From Protula sp. h YS-2021 (taxonomy: Eukaryota > Annelida > Polychaeta > Sabellida > Serpulidae): 64,000 nucleotides of DNA. The notes under the pieces were generated by a model that did no database searches, was not told where the DNA came from, and saw only the letters and a list, made by a program, of their open reading frames with translations. Below are positions 11,447-26,261 of the stretch, piece after piece; position 1 is the first letter of the stretch, and the number at the start of each line of letters is the position of its first letter. Position numbers and translations under genes: made by a program. The DNA lies in NCBI GenBank assembly GCA_949752745.1, contig OX457028.1:1176420-1240419 (forward strand). The letters run 5' to 3'.

Positions 11447-12730
11447 CATTTTCAAGATAAATATAAAAATAACGTTAATATAACATTAATATAAAACTAA
11501 TGAAAATATTTCTCTGTGAGCATATCATTATTATGCGGAAAAGTAAGATTCTTCCTCATGTGTTATTTGTTATCAGAGGTGACAGTGTGTGGCATCAGGC
11601 TTATTCTCATCTCGCAATGCGACGAATGTAGAAATGGTTTGTCGTAATTGCCTGGATTGTTGCCCTTCTGTGATTTAGAGTTAAGGTGCGAAAACCGTTG
11701 CAAAATGACCTGGTTGTGCGCCGGTTAACCTCTGGCAAGAATTTTAAAACCATTTAATCGATTTTAAAAAGCAAATCAAAGAATAGGAATGATCTGAGCA
11801 CAAATGATTGCATTTATTTCAGAAATCTAAATACTTTATAGAAAATGCAAAAAAAGGTTTGCTACAAAAATATAGAAAGAAACACTAAATCTTATTAAAC
11901 ACAATCAGTGGGGGTATAATGTGCATACCGAAATAAATGTGAAATTAGACATTATTTTTTATTTCGTTTGGCCTGAATATTGCAAAATTTGTCTCAAAGA
12001 TGCCTAATGTGTGTATGTGGGTGCCCCAAGTATAGTTTTTTCGTGCTTATCCTCTTGGTTGTCCTGAAATAGCACACATTAAAACATTGAAAAGATTCTT
12101 TACGAATATAAAAAAATACTTTACAAAATAATATAAAGAATATAGGTTCAAAGACATCCAGAAGCATGACTTGACTTGAAGTTCCGAGTTTTATGCAATG
12201 ACTAAATATCTGAATCATAAATAAGATATTTTTGCATTTTTTACTTTTTGACTAGAATGAATAATCTTCCCATAGAATTCAAATTAGCCACATGCATATT
12301 GCATTCAACAGAGCCTCAAAAATATTCACCCAAGACCACATCAAAGTATAGGATTCTGCCAAAATTCAGTGTCCACACTTCTCAAATTACAGATTTTTTT
12401 TTATTTTTCGCAATCGTATTACAAACAAAGAGTAGATTGATTTATTTACTGTCTCAGTAAGCATTTCAATTTTCCTACTTTATATACACAATTTACAGCT
12501 TGCACAATTGCAGTTCTAGCGGTCTTTTTAGTCAATACTGTTGATTTTAAACCTCTTTGTTCTTCAAGGGCTAAAAAAAGAATTAGCAGTTCTCGTGGCA
12601 TTCTGTGCATGTATTTACATAAAACACCATGAAAACCTTGAAAAACTAAGAAGCGACACTTTGGACCGTCAAAATTGTTTGACTGAACACAAACTAAAAT
12701 TGTAGGCTTATCAAAATCTCACGAGTCATA

Positions 12731-12765
12731 ATGAACTCATAATGAACTCATATTTATGAGTTCAT
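12731..12765. repeat. Perfect 10-bp inverted repeat with a direct copy
   Basis: ATGAACTCAT at 12742-12751 pairs with ATGAGTTCAT at 12756-12765 across a 4-nt loop. A further direct copy of ATGAACTCAT lies at 12731-12740. It would form a short cruciform or hairpin. Confidence 0.6.
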
Positions 12766-15478
12766 ATGCCCCTTTTACGTGAAATAGCTTCAGCGGCGTA
12801 ATCATAAAGTACCATTTCTTGTAGTTACCATTGCATCTGTATTTAATAATGAGCTTTCTAGCTTAAGCATACATTTGCAATCGATACATAACCAATAGGC
12901 AACATCAGTAAAAACAGTTACTCTCAGGATAAATAATGGATCCAAAATTATAACATTCAGGAATTTCTGTTTTAAGGTTGCAGTAACATAATAAGATAAT
13001 TCAAATAGGTTAAAAAATATGGTCTATGGTCTGTCTAGAGAACTTGAGGAATACTGAAAAAGAATTAATCAAACCTGCAGAATACACGATTGTCAAGCAT
13101 TTACGCTCTGTCACATAATTTCTTTTTTGTGTGTATAACAATTTCTTGCTCATATAAGCTGCTAGTGACAGAATCTATCATGAATTCAACTTTTATAAAA
13201 ACAATACTGCATCTGGCCCTGCAACGATACGTATGTATGAAGCACAAACGCATGGTCCAGGTACCTTTAGAACAGGTCTATTCCTTAGCATACGCTTAAA
13301 CGTTATAAACGTGTCCGTTGCATGCCTGCGCTCCCTGAAAATCCCTGGTGCTCCACAATATAACCTATGGCATCATTTACAAAGCTGTCAACTGATCAAG
13401 TCCGAAAAACAGCTTCCTCATCGTCTTTAAGTACTCACTGCCTTTATTCACAAATCCAGAAGGCATACAACAGTACGAATATAGTCCTAAAGAGGTATAA
13501 AACCATTTTCGTGTAAAAAAATCTTTAAACAGAATTCGAACGTACTCTTTTGAAAACTCCAGATTGATAATCAAACAGATGTGTATATACTTAATGGATC
13601 TAAGGCATTAGTTCTCATCAAATTTCATGAGTTTTCCAACTTTTTGAACCGAACACAACTGTAAAAGGAAGGCGAAAGTTGGATACTATTAACTTGGTCA
13701 TGTACTGTAGTTCTTGCCTACAGTTTTCAATCAAAGCATAGGGACATTGGACACTTGTTTGCTCGTTTGAGATTGTCCGTATTTAGAACAATATCACAAG
13801 ATCATATTTTATATTTCCCTCTTTTGGATGAAAAACATGAAACATGAAGTTGATATCAGAACTGACCACCACATGCTGAATTTTGCAAGTAAAGTTAATA
13901 ACATATCTACCTGAGCCAGTTAGTTTACTGAAATGCAAATATCATGTAGATTAATAGTGCACATTTGCTGAAAAATCAAAGCTGAGTATGTATAAAGAGT
14001 TTAAGAAAATTGGACAAAGATGTTTATAACAGGATTTGAGTTTAAAGGACGAATAAAAATAATCTGCTAAACAGCTATATAAGAAATCACATAAAAAGCA
14101 AGAGAAGTGGCTTTGCCATTAAATTTAATGAAGTGAGGAAATCGAAATATCTGCTGGTGGCTTGAAAGTGGGAAAGACTGAATTAACAAACCACCCTCGA
14201 GTTTGAGTGTGGTATAAAATGATTTCTTGTTGGTTTTTAAAAATGTAAACAAGTATAAGTGATTGTCAAAGAAACATATGGGTGGGTTTGTCATATCACA
14301 CCTACCAACAGGTTGGGGATGCAGGTAAAGCAGTGTAGGAAGGCTAAGTCCTGAAGATAACGCTAGCTATGACGGGCTGATTGTGCGATGCTCAATGACG
14401 TCATTACCAGGATCGCATATATGAGTTATTGAGAGACATTTAAGATAGATGTTTTACACGGTCTTGTCAAAAGTGGTTCAATATGTACAGGTTATTTTAG
14501 CGTATAAAGAAATTTAACTAGGCCTGAAAAACAAAGTGTACAAAAACAATCTGTATGTATATTAGATAAATGTATTGAGAATTCATAAGACGTTCACAGC
14601 ACGGAATCTTTCATTTACATTTCAACAACATAAATATCTTTGATAAAAAGATTTTGTAAGATAGATAAGTAAAGTATAAACATAATATCACTTGAATAAT
14701 CAAAATTCAACTAGAAATTCCTACTGCCTTATGTGCACAATTGCGTCAAGCTTGCTATTACGTCATACCTATTACGCTATATATTCACACACCCATCATA
14801 TCACACTCCCTATTTCGTCACAGCTTTATCTTGTAACGATTTTGGGGAAAAATTGCCATGGTATTTGAACAAAATAACATTTTCATTCATTAATCTTGAA
14901 ACCACTTATCAGCTGTGGAAATGAAATCATAAATGGAACAATCGAACAGGTGTAGATTTCAAGGCTGTAAAGTTTAAACAACAAAGAAATGCTAAACATA
15001 CGTTGTCAGGAGAAATCCATGACATAGACGTGAGAGACGCCAAAATAATGTTATTTTCAAAAGTAACATCCTACACAAAGTGCATGAATTGAACCGAACA
15101 CGAAAGTAAATTTCGTTTTTGTGCAACACCTTTACTATAAACACAGGAGCAAGTATGTTTAATTATGTTAGTTTTTATGCTTGGTGTTTGCTACAAAATA
15201 CTCATTAATATCATATACTCGTCATAAGATTTAATGAACTAAAGTATATCCACATGACAAACCTATACGAGAAATTTGTTTACCAAAACTTTTTTATGTT
15301 ATATCGTCATTTTAAAACCACTAAACCAATTGTCTATATGCTGTTTAAGATATGTTAATTTTTATTGAAAGATGTTACTTGAATCTTATATAGAAGTCTA
15401 TCATTATGGTCTGGGTCACAGAAGCGTAAATAGATAAAAAAATAAAGATAATTACTAATCATGCATTTATGGAAGTTG

Positions 15479-15615
15479 TAATTATATAATTATAGGTTAC
15501 AGAGCTCATAATTATGCAGTGCACAATTTATATACAACGTATTAATTATATACAGCGTACAAATTATATATAGTACCAATGATTGCATATAATTATGTAC
15601 AGAGCACACAAGCTA
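15479..15615. repeat. Degenerate AT-rich tandem repeat, unit about 26-30 bp
   Basis: Units combine AATTATATA with a TACAGAGCACA/TACAGCGTACA motif. About five imperfect units are seen, with no coding content. Confidence 0.45.
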
Positions 15616-16901
15616 TGCCACAAAATCAACCATGTTATTGGTTAAATGAGTCAACACAGTTTAAGCTCGTAATAGGAATACAATTTCCTACTGTAGTAGT
15701 ATAAATTACACATACTTCTCGCAATTTATGGTTTTGTTGCACTTTGCACGATACAAGCTCTAGCACATCATTTTTAAAAGTATTGTTCTTTATGTGTTAG
15801 AGCATATTGAACAGCATTCACAAGAACATTGCACTCAAATGTTACGGGCTATGGAACAACATTCACATTGAAGGTAAGACACAATATTAATCAAATACCA
15901 GACATTGTAAGGGATGGCAAAGGAAATGGATGTCAAATTTAAAAGTACACCAACTCAGTGGCAATCAGATACTTTCCGTATGTACTTTCTGCAAAATTGT
16001 ATCCAGTAAACAGCAAGGTAGGGACTGCTCTATTTTTTGATTTTAGTATATTTTCACACTGCCGTATCTGAGCACTATATAATCACTTATGTATTGATCT
16101 TTGTTTTTAGTCATGGATAATTGTATCCATATCTTATATAGCAGCACACATTTATTCTTTTTGTGAATAGAGTTCTTATTTAGTAAAATTACACCTTGCA
16201 AAAATATGTTGATTTTGAAGTGTCATTGGGGTGAACCTCAACACAGCAAAGCAAGAAATGGATCGCATGGGAATCTAGCTAATTCTGTTTATAAAAGAAT
16301 GTACTAGTATTAATTAGTAAGCCACAAACCGTGTCTCTGTCTCGAACAACTCGCTTCGTTTTGTAGTTGTTAAGTGTGACAAAAAAAACGCCTTTTACGA
16401 GACTATTATTCAAATGTTCTAAATATCATCTTATGCTAAAAAATCCAAAACGTTGAGTACATATATTCATTCCGCCCAATCGATGTGCACTGATTCGGAA
16501 TCGTGGTGCATACAGCAGATATTGAACAATGAGAGATGGCTGATACTATTAAAATGCAACAAAATTAATATTTCATTTGTAGGTTAATGGGATACTTATA
16601 GCTATCTTATTTAAGGCACATTTCATATTTAGCTGTAGCCATTTTCGATTGACCTTTTATTTTTACATCGCGTGAGCATAGTTACCTTTTTCACCGCCAT
16701 CCTCACAATGGAAAGCAATGTTTTGTAAGGTCTCTCAGCAGACCATGAATATCGTCTATGACGTGAAAGTCGCCTAGATCACTTAAAGTTTAAAGCACCA
16801 ATATGATTTTCTAAATAAAATATTTAAAAAGGAATTCTCTGCATATGTTTCAACTTCACGAATCTCTGATTCAGATAAATTTAATTACATATATATGTGT
16901 A

Positions 16902-16903
<2 letters not shown>

Positions 16904-16977
<74 letters not shown>
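16904..16977. repeat. (ATT)n microsatellite, about 24 units
   Basis: An almost perfect trinucleotide run. It creates an artificial polytyrosine open frame (16897-17139) that should not be annotated as a gene. Confidence 0.98.
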
Positions 16978-16978
<1 letters not shown>

Positions 16979-18578
16979 TTCATTTTTATATTTATTATTA
17001 TTTCAGGTTTAAAAATTTTCATGTTTCTCATTCATTTCAGAAACGTGATGACTGTATTTTAATAATTGCTTACAATTGCTCGAATGAGTCGGACTTTGAA
17101 TTTTCTGATGATTTAAGATGTTTACAATCATTCTCATGATGCAATGACCTATCTTCGTGTTCACTTCTCATGAAGGTGAGCTCTGATTGAGCGGTGTGAA
17201 ATATTTGTATTGTTTTGTAATAGTATCAGATATTATAATACTACAATAACTCTACAATTAAGACCTAAACTGTGATACCCGAAGGGCACTCAAAATAAAA
17301 ACATTCTGTTTGTTTTACAGGGAATTCCGTGAGCGCTTTGGGTGTAGGGATTACTTATATGTCTGGCTTCAAAATATCTTAAATATACGTAAGCATAGCA
17401 TATTAAATAAATAACTAAATAACTGACCCACTCTTACCCTGGCTATTATTGATCTTCATTATATTCTTTAACGGAGGCAGTGATAATGCTGTGTATGAAT
17501 TTTCATGACAAATTTAATTTTCGATATGAAGTTACAGAAGCAATTTCCAGTTAGTAACACCTAACAGTAAAATGAAACAGACCACCCATTGATATCGTAG
17601 ACAGCATAACCTGGATAATCTGACCCATCGGTAATATCTAATAACTTGTGGCTCCATTTGTCCGAAATAAAAACAAATCGAAGAGAACCAGGCAGATCAA
17701 AAGTGGTTTCAGTCTTTATCGATAGTACTGTGGAGTTTTCATTCAATATCACAACATTATGCTGATTACTCTGTTTATACTTTTAGTTAGTCAAATCACA
17801 TGAAACAACAGATCTTCACGACAATAATACTTGTCGGTTTTTTATTTCTACAAAAGTTTCTGATTGTCAGTACGACGATAATGATATGAAACTATTTTAT
17901 TTATATTTTAACTTGCTTTTACATGCTTAACCAATATAAACTATCAAAAATACAGCTGCCAATGTTAAGAAATGTTGTTTAATATCATTATTCCAATTTT
18001 AAAGTAAAGGCAAATCCATAAAGCATAGTGTGTTTTACTGTAAGTAATTACTTCCCCGTGCCTTTTTAATACAGGAAAGTTATGTAAAACATGAATAAAA
18101 AGATTACTGTCAATGACCAATCACTAGACTCTCTTTCGCATGAGAGTGCCTTGCAATTAAATGTCTGAAAAAGTAAAACTTAAATTATAAGTGTTTTAGG
18201 CAATCCTTGAAATACGGCCGGGATTGCGGTATCGGGTATCAGAACATGCGTTTGTTGGTGAGCGTCCGCGCACATAGACATTTGTGAGGATCCAGCCACA
18301 CCAGACATGATAATGACACAGCAGACTGAATGATTAAAGAAATAAAAAGCGTCGATATATGACTTGTCTCACAAAATCATTTTTTGAGTTTAAAATGTGC
18401 TAACAAAAAGACCGAAATACTATGCTTTATAAATTGCTTATACTCTTTTGCGGCACCATAAACAGGGTAAGTTTTAAACTAAGACAATTTGTATAAAAAT
18501 CTTAAAATACTAACGTTATCTGTTTTAAGCTAAAACAGGTATTTATAAAATACGACGTTAGTGAAAAGTTGCGCATAC
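16978..18578. other. Non-coding AT-rich stretch
   Basis: Nothing beyond short unsupported open frames is seen here. Confidence 0.4.
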
Positions 18579-18771
18579 CGAGACCTGGTACAATCCAGTG
18601 CTCGATATTCAGTAGTAGACTCCAGCTGCGGTTTTTTGTGATGCCAACACTATGCGCAGCAGAGTTGCACAGATCTTTGACAAGAAGAAGCGGAATAACG
18701 AAGCCTGTGATACAGACGTAAATGTATCCAAACAAACGTGTCTCTCTTCGTCCAGCTGCCTTCTGGCTTTT
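18579..18771 (-). CDS. Putative internal exon with one membrane-spanning segment
   Basis: On the minus strand a plausible acceptor (CACTTTCTTGAACAG) is followed, in phase 0, by an open stretch. It starts with a basic segment (KSQKAAGRRETR) and runs into a hydrophobic segment (LFGYIYVCITGFVIPLLLV), then a Cys- and Trp-containing tail. Donor candidates are CCAG|GTCTCG (18585) and CTCG|GTATGC (18579). The basic-then-hydrophobic pattern would suit a type I or multi-pass membrane protein. I do not recognise the family, no partner exons could be fixed, and the stretch could be chance. Confidence 0.25.
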
Positions 18772-21700
18772 CTGTTCAAGAAAGTGATAACTTTCTTAGT
18801 AATCGTTTACTAAGATGGGACCATCAAAATAAATTTGAACCTTCTTCAATAGTCCTGTTCAATAGACCCCAACGACATAGAACTACCTCGGAAATCAGAT
18901 CACTTTAGTTCAGTTTTACTAGTATCTCTATTTCCGGTGTTCGCTCCACTTTTTGCACTAACCTTCAATTAAGAGGCAGAGGGAATGTACCCAAAAGACG
19001 CTTCTGTCCTCGCCATATGTTCTTTGAACATATGGCTTATCCTGCACCGGGGTTCAATCTACGATATACATGTGAGGTGTGCTTTCCTGAAAAAGAAATT
19101 CTGTAGCTGTTAAGAACAAAATAGAAAAAAATGCAAACTTACAATGCGTTTAATTATGACATTTCACAACGGTCTCTCTGTTGCTCCCTCTAAATTATAA
19201 ATCACGTTTATGCAGGTGTCATCTATTCTATTGGTAGGGATAGGATGACTGTTCCACTACCCCACCAACAAATTTAGCTGGTGACCGCCCACTCTCCCAA
19301 TTTTTTCCCCAAATCCTTCCCTCCTCATAGTTTACTGATTACTGGTTCTCAACCCCCGCACTCCTTCGCGTCATCAGGTGCACCTATTTATCTTGATAGA
19401 AAGGAAGACAACTTTATATTTTTAATCTGCGCAGCACTGCAAAAATGGACATCATATATTAAGACATGTAAGTACATAGTATATTTTTTCACAAATGGTT
19501 TCAGAACAAAATAAGTAATACCTTCTGTAGAACGAAAACAACGTTCGTTTTTAAGATCACGTGGTTCAAACGTGAGGGAAATATTACTTTCAGTCAAATC
19601 CATTATATTACATATTGACCTTTCTTCTTCGCCATACACTTACACAGTTCTTCCCCTCTCTAATGGACACGCCGGAGAGAATACTGTTTTGAAATCGACA
19701 ATGCTAATTCTTAGTTTTGGTCGGAAAAGGCAGAAAAGGTAACATCAGGGCTGGCATGTTGTACTTGTGCAAGCTGTTCACCCGTAAAAATAAACCTTGT
19801 TTTGCACCTTTAATTTCTCTAACGAAAAACAAACGAGATCCAGTGGACATGCCTTTTAGGTTCCAGTTAGCTATGGGTATTGGTATGGAAAAGGACGTCT
19901 TATTACAACATGATTTGTCAAAAACTTCAGTCACATAAGTTTGCCAAGCAATACAACCAAGATTATAGGTAACACATCTGTCAATCCTCATTCAGCCAAA
20001 CACTGCTGACCTCGTTCTATTAACTTCATTTGGTAGGTACTCTGCTATTTGCCATTTGTCCGGATGGTAAATCTTTAAACTACCAATTCCTTTGTTGCAA
20101 AATATTCCCAGGATATAATGTTATCTTACCGTATGATGCACCCTAACGTTTCACCATGTGTTTAACTGCCAAACAGCTTGTGTGAATAGCTATAAAGATA
20201 TAAATAAGTCATTACATTTATATAATTCTTTCAGTTTTCACAACTAGGTTGTAAAAACCAACATAAAGGAGTTTCTGATTGTTTTTAATTTTAAGTGTTG
20301 AAGCATGAACAGGATAAGTATGCATACTTATGTGCTTTTTTGCCAATCATTTAGTAATAAACTGTTATATATATATATATATCTGTACTCAGCAAGCAGT
20401 TGGCACAGATATTAGGAAAGTCAAGATGTCAGCATGGCATTCATTCATGCAGCTAAGCGTGCTGATAATGACAGCAGCAGATGGCTGCTCCGCTCCCCCC
20501 CCCGAAATAAGAGCGTGTATTAAACATGAAATTCATATTCATTTTTATCATCAGATATCTATGCTTTTAAACGTTTTTCATTCTTTTTGCTTTTGTTGAA
20601 TATATTTAAGTAATTTTCATTACCGATTACTGCGAAATGTTGGAGAACAACATGCAATTTCTATTATGTAACAACTTTATGCACGTTTATCCCTTCGTAG
20701 TTTTCAGCTCGTTAAGAGTTGGCCATCCTTGCAGGGGTGAAATTTAGTGATTGTTTCGTCAGAACTGTTCCCAAGCAGCTTCTCAACCGTATTATGTGAC
20801 GAGTAAGCTTGGGAAAATCAAGCATTTTAATGCTTTCGGGCTGGTTTGCGGGATCAACTGAAAAAAATGACAACAGAAACGACACTGTTATCATACACAG
20901 AGGGCAGTACGCCGAGCTTCGTGCTGTTGCAGTAAAATTACTCATGACACCCCATCTTATATCTGTTTTACACTAAAAATATAAATATAAAGTGAAATAA
21001 ACAAATAATCATAACAAGTACAACATTTCTTCTATTAACAAAGATTTTTTCTCAAACGAAATATTTGAAAATGAATAACGCTTTGACTTAATCAGTGTAT
21101 TGGCTTGATTTTAATAAAAAAGAGTTTGTATCCACTAAAGCAGACTATTTTGACGAAAAATCAATAAATGTGACTATTTCGCCTAGTAGCTAAAAAATAA
21201 CTTGAAATATACTAAGTATACGGGCGCTTAAAATGTTGCTATTTATTTTCAAAGGGTTATTTGTTGCATCTTGATGTCGTAAGACAACACCAGATACAAT
21301 TTTAGGAGTGGCGGTGTTTATTGATGTTAACACGTCTTCACAAGGATGCTAAATAAGGTATTATTAATTTTCTTAATTGCATACTTGAAGAAAAATTGAA
21401 TAGGAACAGATGTGATCCTATGATTAACGAAATATATGCGTGCATCGTGGACCGTGCTGTACAAAGAAGCCCCTCATCCTTGATTAGATAACGTTCAGGC
21501 ACATTCACGTGTATATAAATAAATATCATACTTTCATTTTTAAGGGTTCTTATATAGTATACATTATGTTGGAATGCATTTATATTACTCAATTTCTAAG
21601 AAAAAAAGAACATTTATAGCATTTGTATCAAGCAAGCGAATTGAAACTGGTCCACTAAATGATAGACTAAATAGCTTGTTATTTATTTGTCCACATACGA

Positions 21701-22344
21701 CAAAGACTGTTTGAAATTACAAGACTATTAGCAAAATCATACGCTTATTGTCAGTTTCAATTTCTACGAAATACAAATTGTAGATACAGAAAATATTTTT
21801 GTACTTAGTGTACAAAGAATTTCGTAACTTTCAATACATTTGCTGTTCATTGCTGAAGCATTACACACATATTATATTCAATTTTGTGCAATATTACACA
21901 AGTGTTCGCCGTTGTTAAAACAGCATTCAATCATGCCACAGATAGCCGTGTTGGCAGGAAATATATTTGTACTTCTATTTAGATTATGCTATAATTTATT
22001 GTTTATAGGAGCTATATTACAAGAAAGGTTCTTGAGGACAAAAGCAAGTGTTTCATCATAAAATCTTCGTCAGCTTTGCAAACTTTCTACCAGATGTGGC
22101 CAACATAATAACATCAGTGATAAAATAGCATCAACTCAACTCATAAATGTCTCACGTAAAACACATCAGTTATTTTAAAATCCAAAACAAATAAAAGAAT
22201 TCTCAATTTATCCGAGGACTTTTTTTTGCCAAATGACGGCATATGTGGTAGTTTAGCATTCCAGAAACTTAAAATGTGACAGGCAGTTTTGTAGGAAAAA
22301 TATCGTAAAGGTACCAAAATACCATTTGTCATTAAAGTAAGGTG

Positions 22345-22615
22345 GTTTAGCTACAGACTACCTATTGCTAAGGTGTGACGGTGTATCCGCAGAACGCTTA
22401 TCGTTAGGATATAGTGGTGGATCTACAGATAACCTATCAAAAGGTTTAGTGGTGCAACTACTGATCGTCTGTTGTTGAGGGTATGCAGCTGTATAAACAG
22501 AGCGCCTATCGTTATGCTGTAGTAGTGTAACTACATACTGCTTATTACAAGGTCAATGTGTCAATCACAGATCACCTGTTATTTCGATGTGAGTGTTTCC
22601 TTTCGTGATATGTCA
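22345..22615 (+). repeat. 36-bp-unit degenerate tandem array (left copy)
   Basis: About seven units of 34-37 bp with the pattern TAGTGGTGTAACTACAGAT, then CGCCTATTGTTAAG. The homologous array in the right block is at 42470-42810, so it predates the duplication. Confidence 0.75.
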
Positions 22616-25039
22616 TTTAAATACCGTAAAAGGTATAAAATTCCGAAAACTGTCATGTTTTATTGTTAAAGTTCCTACTGTCATGACATTGAAAGAAAGT
22701 TAATAAGGAAATACCACTAAATTTAAATTAAAAAAATAACCCCTTTCTTAACTAAATAGTCCAAGGGGCTCCATTCACACTGTAAGAAAATTGGTACGCC
22801 GTGGGGACCAAATCTGGCTTCAGAATCACTCCGCTTTTTTTATGGTCCTTGGAGCTGCTTGATACCAATTGCGCCCTCCACTTTCTCTCCGGGAAAACGA
22901 CTCTCTAATTGTCATGGAAATAACACAGTGTGAAAACACCATGCGGTTGTGGCATCCTATTGCAAATATGGCATAACATTTTTGCAACACTTTTATATAG
23001 ATATCTGACTTACAGGAGGTTATAAATGTTGATCAGTCAAACACAAGTGTAAGGATTGGGTCAAAATGTTATATACAGGACTTGTTATTTACTTTAAATT
23101 CTCCCTTTGAGATTTCTATTGAAATTTGTTATAGTGTAATAGAGCAATCATCGGTGTCCTTTAACCTAATATAATATTAGCCCACTCGTTATTTGTGATT
23201 TTCTAAGCTGCATCAGAGTATGGTGGTTTTAGACGTTATAAGATTAGTGATGTTGATAACCGTCTCTCCGATTATCTCACCACAGAGTAGCTCAGATAAT
23301 TTATGTGAAGATATCGTTTTAACGTGCAGCTGTGGCAACAAAACATTTAATCTCGGTGCATGTAAACTTAATTTAATTATTTCTTGTTGCTATTTACAGA
23401 TTTTATGACCTAAAAGTTAATTTCCGTACATGTAAAATTGATTTCATTATTTGTTTATGTTATTTAGAGCTTTTATGATGTCTCTGTTATAGAAATGAAC
23501 CGATTAAAGTATGTTTAAGAATTTCCGTTTCTCTTTGCTGTAAAATCGTTTGTGTCAAATACATTTGATTATGTAGGTCAAAAGACACTTGTAGGTGTTA
23601 TTGTTTCGTATTTTTTGTCAAGCTCTGTTGTGCCAGGTATATAGCTCTTACAGGTTATTCTTTTTTTCAGAAAACCGACATATGTTGTTTTTATGCGGTA
23701 ATTATTGTCCTTTCATGTTCTGTTTAGGTGCATGAATGCTTTATTTGCTATTTTCTAATTTGAAATGTTCATTTATGTACTTTGGCTGTACATGTATGGA
23801 GATTTTTGATAAATGTGTGTTGCCTAAATAAAAATAAAAGTGCAAAAATACAAAAATCAAATACATAATATTAAAATTATTCAGAAGTAATAATATTCAA
23901 GAAAAGAAGTGGCATCAACATAAAATCCCCAAAGAAATGATGCATATATATGAGCTCACTTGACGAAGATCAGCGATATCCGAACGTGAAGGTGACCAAC
24001 ACAACCATTAATCTCATTTAAACAGTAAGTTACTTGACCGAGCTTTAAGTTTAGTGAGTATAGTTTTAAAATTTATTTTAAATTAGAAAGTTTATACGTT
24101 AATGCTAGAATGAAGTAACAATACTATGTTATATAAAAGTATAGGGTCATTGTATTTTATTGAGCTTACGCTATTTAAGAAAATATTAAAGCGCATTTTT
24201 GGTGTTATATTTTCGTCTGTTCAATGTTTGCTCTTTAAATAGTCAGTAAATGTTGCTAAAATTCACCATGACTTTATCATTACTGATGACCACAACAGAT
24301 TTATTTTGTCTTCTCTTTCTAACATTTAGCAGTTATGATTTTGAAAGTGCATTATTCTGTGAAATTCTGCTTTACAACTAATATAGAATTTTAGATTTCA
24401 CTGTTTTTAAAGATTAAATTCAAATTCAAATTCAAACTGGGACATCAAAAATAAAACTGTGATTTGATAATTGTAATGCCATATACGATATTATAAATTA
24501 AATTAAAATCTCTCAAATTATATTTAAGAAATTAAAAATATAGAAAACATATAAAATAATATCTAAAACTGCATGAAAGACCACGAGAAAAATTGTTTTT
24601 TTTTCATGTCTTATTCGGTTTCGGTCGCTGTCAATGATTGCGTGGCATGATAACCTCCCTTCTCTAGGAAAATAGTTGAAACACTTTCATATCTAACTTT
24701 TGAGAATATCAATTTTGTAGAAGTGAACAAAAAAAAAAAAAAAAGAAAAACGAAATATTGAAAATAAAAACAGTATGCAAAAATCCAGGTGCTAATTGAT
24801 CATGCTCTTGAAAGTAGATGCAAAACAATATGAAGTGCGATAACAACAGCAACAACGTCTTTATATAAAGTTTGCAAAGTTGCGAAAGAAAAATAAGGCA
24901 AAATATATTTAATTTAGTTTGAAATCGAAAAAAAATTATCCATGTAAACCTCTGTTAATGTATATATGTATACCTCCTTTGACTTCTGTAACAAAATAGT
25001 GATCATGCCTCAGTATGTTGGTTTTTCACCCTTGACATT

Positions 25040-26200
25040 TGTTGCTTAACTTTGGTTGTAAAAATGATTTTAAATTGCAAATATCTGGAATTAAATTTGT
25101 CATCTAAAGTTGAAAACGAAATATTTTAAAATGATTTTTAGACATGTAAAATAGAATTTTGAAATATAAAATACTATTATGTTTGTCAAAGATTTAATTT
25201 TAGATATATGCATTGTATTTTAGATGCCAAAAATAACTTCTATATTATTTTATTGGATTGTCATAGAAAAATTGCATATACCACATAATAATAATAAGTC
25301 TGCTTATAACATTAATTCATCTGTTTAAAATCATTAAAAGATATCTTAATATAGAATGTCATTTTAACATTTAATGCTCGTTTTTGATATCAAAATGTAA
25401 TTAAAACAAATCAATGTAGATCTCATTAATTTATATTTTGCTATCAAGAATAGTATTTTAGATGGTGAATATTAATTTTTGAGGTAAAAAAGAATAATTT
25501 TAGAAACCTAAGTATCTTAAGGGAGGTGTACATTTATATTAAATATCACGAATCGTTAATTAAATTTAAGTTATGAAAAACTGAATTATTGATATCAATA
25601 ATAGCAACACAATTTTTGAGCTCACGAATTGCTTCTTTTTAGTCCAGAAACAATAAAAGAAATATTCTATATACAGAAGAAAATCAATATGTCATTCACA
25701 AATGCTTGTTTCTGAATTTTATATATAAAAAATAAACTGATATTTTGATGTCAAAAATTAATTCTTTAAATCAGAAAATCATTTGCAAATTTCAAAATCT
25801 AAATTAAAAAAGTTTTATTCTGAAAAATATTATTTAAATGCATTCTTGACATAAAAAATGAATTATTGAGCTTAAAATTGAGATTTTGCTATCAAATATT
25901 TCATTTTTCTATTAAGAATTGAACAGCAGAATTAATCTCTAAAATGAATTATAAAGATCATTAAATCGTTTGATATCAACATATTTTTTTGATATCTCTA
26001 AAGAGTTATTGACATGATGAATTATTTTGGAGATCAAGAATACGTTGAGAGATATCAAACATATAATTACAGACAACAAAATGAATTCTTAATGTCACGA
26101 ATTGAATTTTAAAAGTCAAAAATTAATTTTTGATATCAATATTTGCTTAAAATATTTAAAAATGGCTTTCTAGATCTACAATTATTTTAAAAAATATGTT
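25040..26200. repeat. Very AT-rich degenerate repeat field
   Basis: Recurrent motifs such as GATATCAAAAATTAATTTT and ATTGAATTTTGA return every few tens of bases. Only the first third is present in the right block (43880-44100). There are no coding exons. It lies just upstream of the macin start codon and so may include or displace its promoter. Confidence 0.5.
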
Positions 26201-26261
26201 ATAATTTTGACATTTTACTAACGCAATATCATCACAATATGCTGTCCTTTGCTATAGAAAC

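Larger units (their letters stand above)
11450..16900. other. AT-rich non-coding stretch
   Basis: No coding exon was recognised on either strand; the open frames here (up to about 75 codons) have no recognisable motif. It contains a palindrome cluster near 12731-12765 and an AT repeat near 15479-15615, listed separately. I saw no RNA gene, but tRNA and snRNA searches by eye are unreliable. Confidence 0.5.

Noticed and set aside
16897..17139. 80-codon polytyrosine open frame
   Set aside because: It is a translation of the (ATT)n microsatellite.
20712..20945. 77-codon minus-strand frame with a hydrophobic start, as a secreted peptide
   Set aside because: The matching sequence in the right block (41030-41110) does not keep the frame, so coding is not supported.
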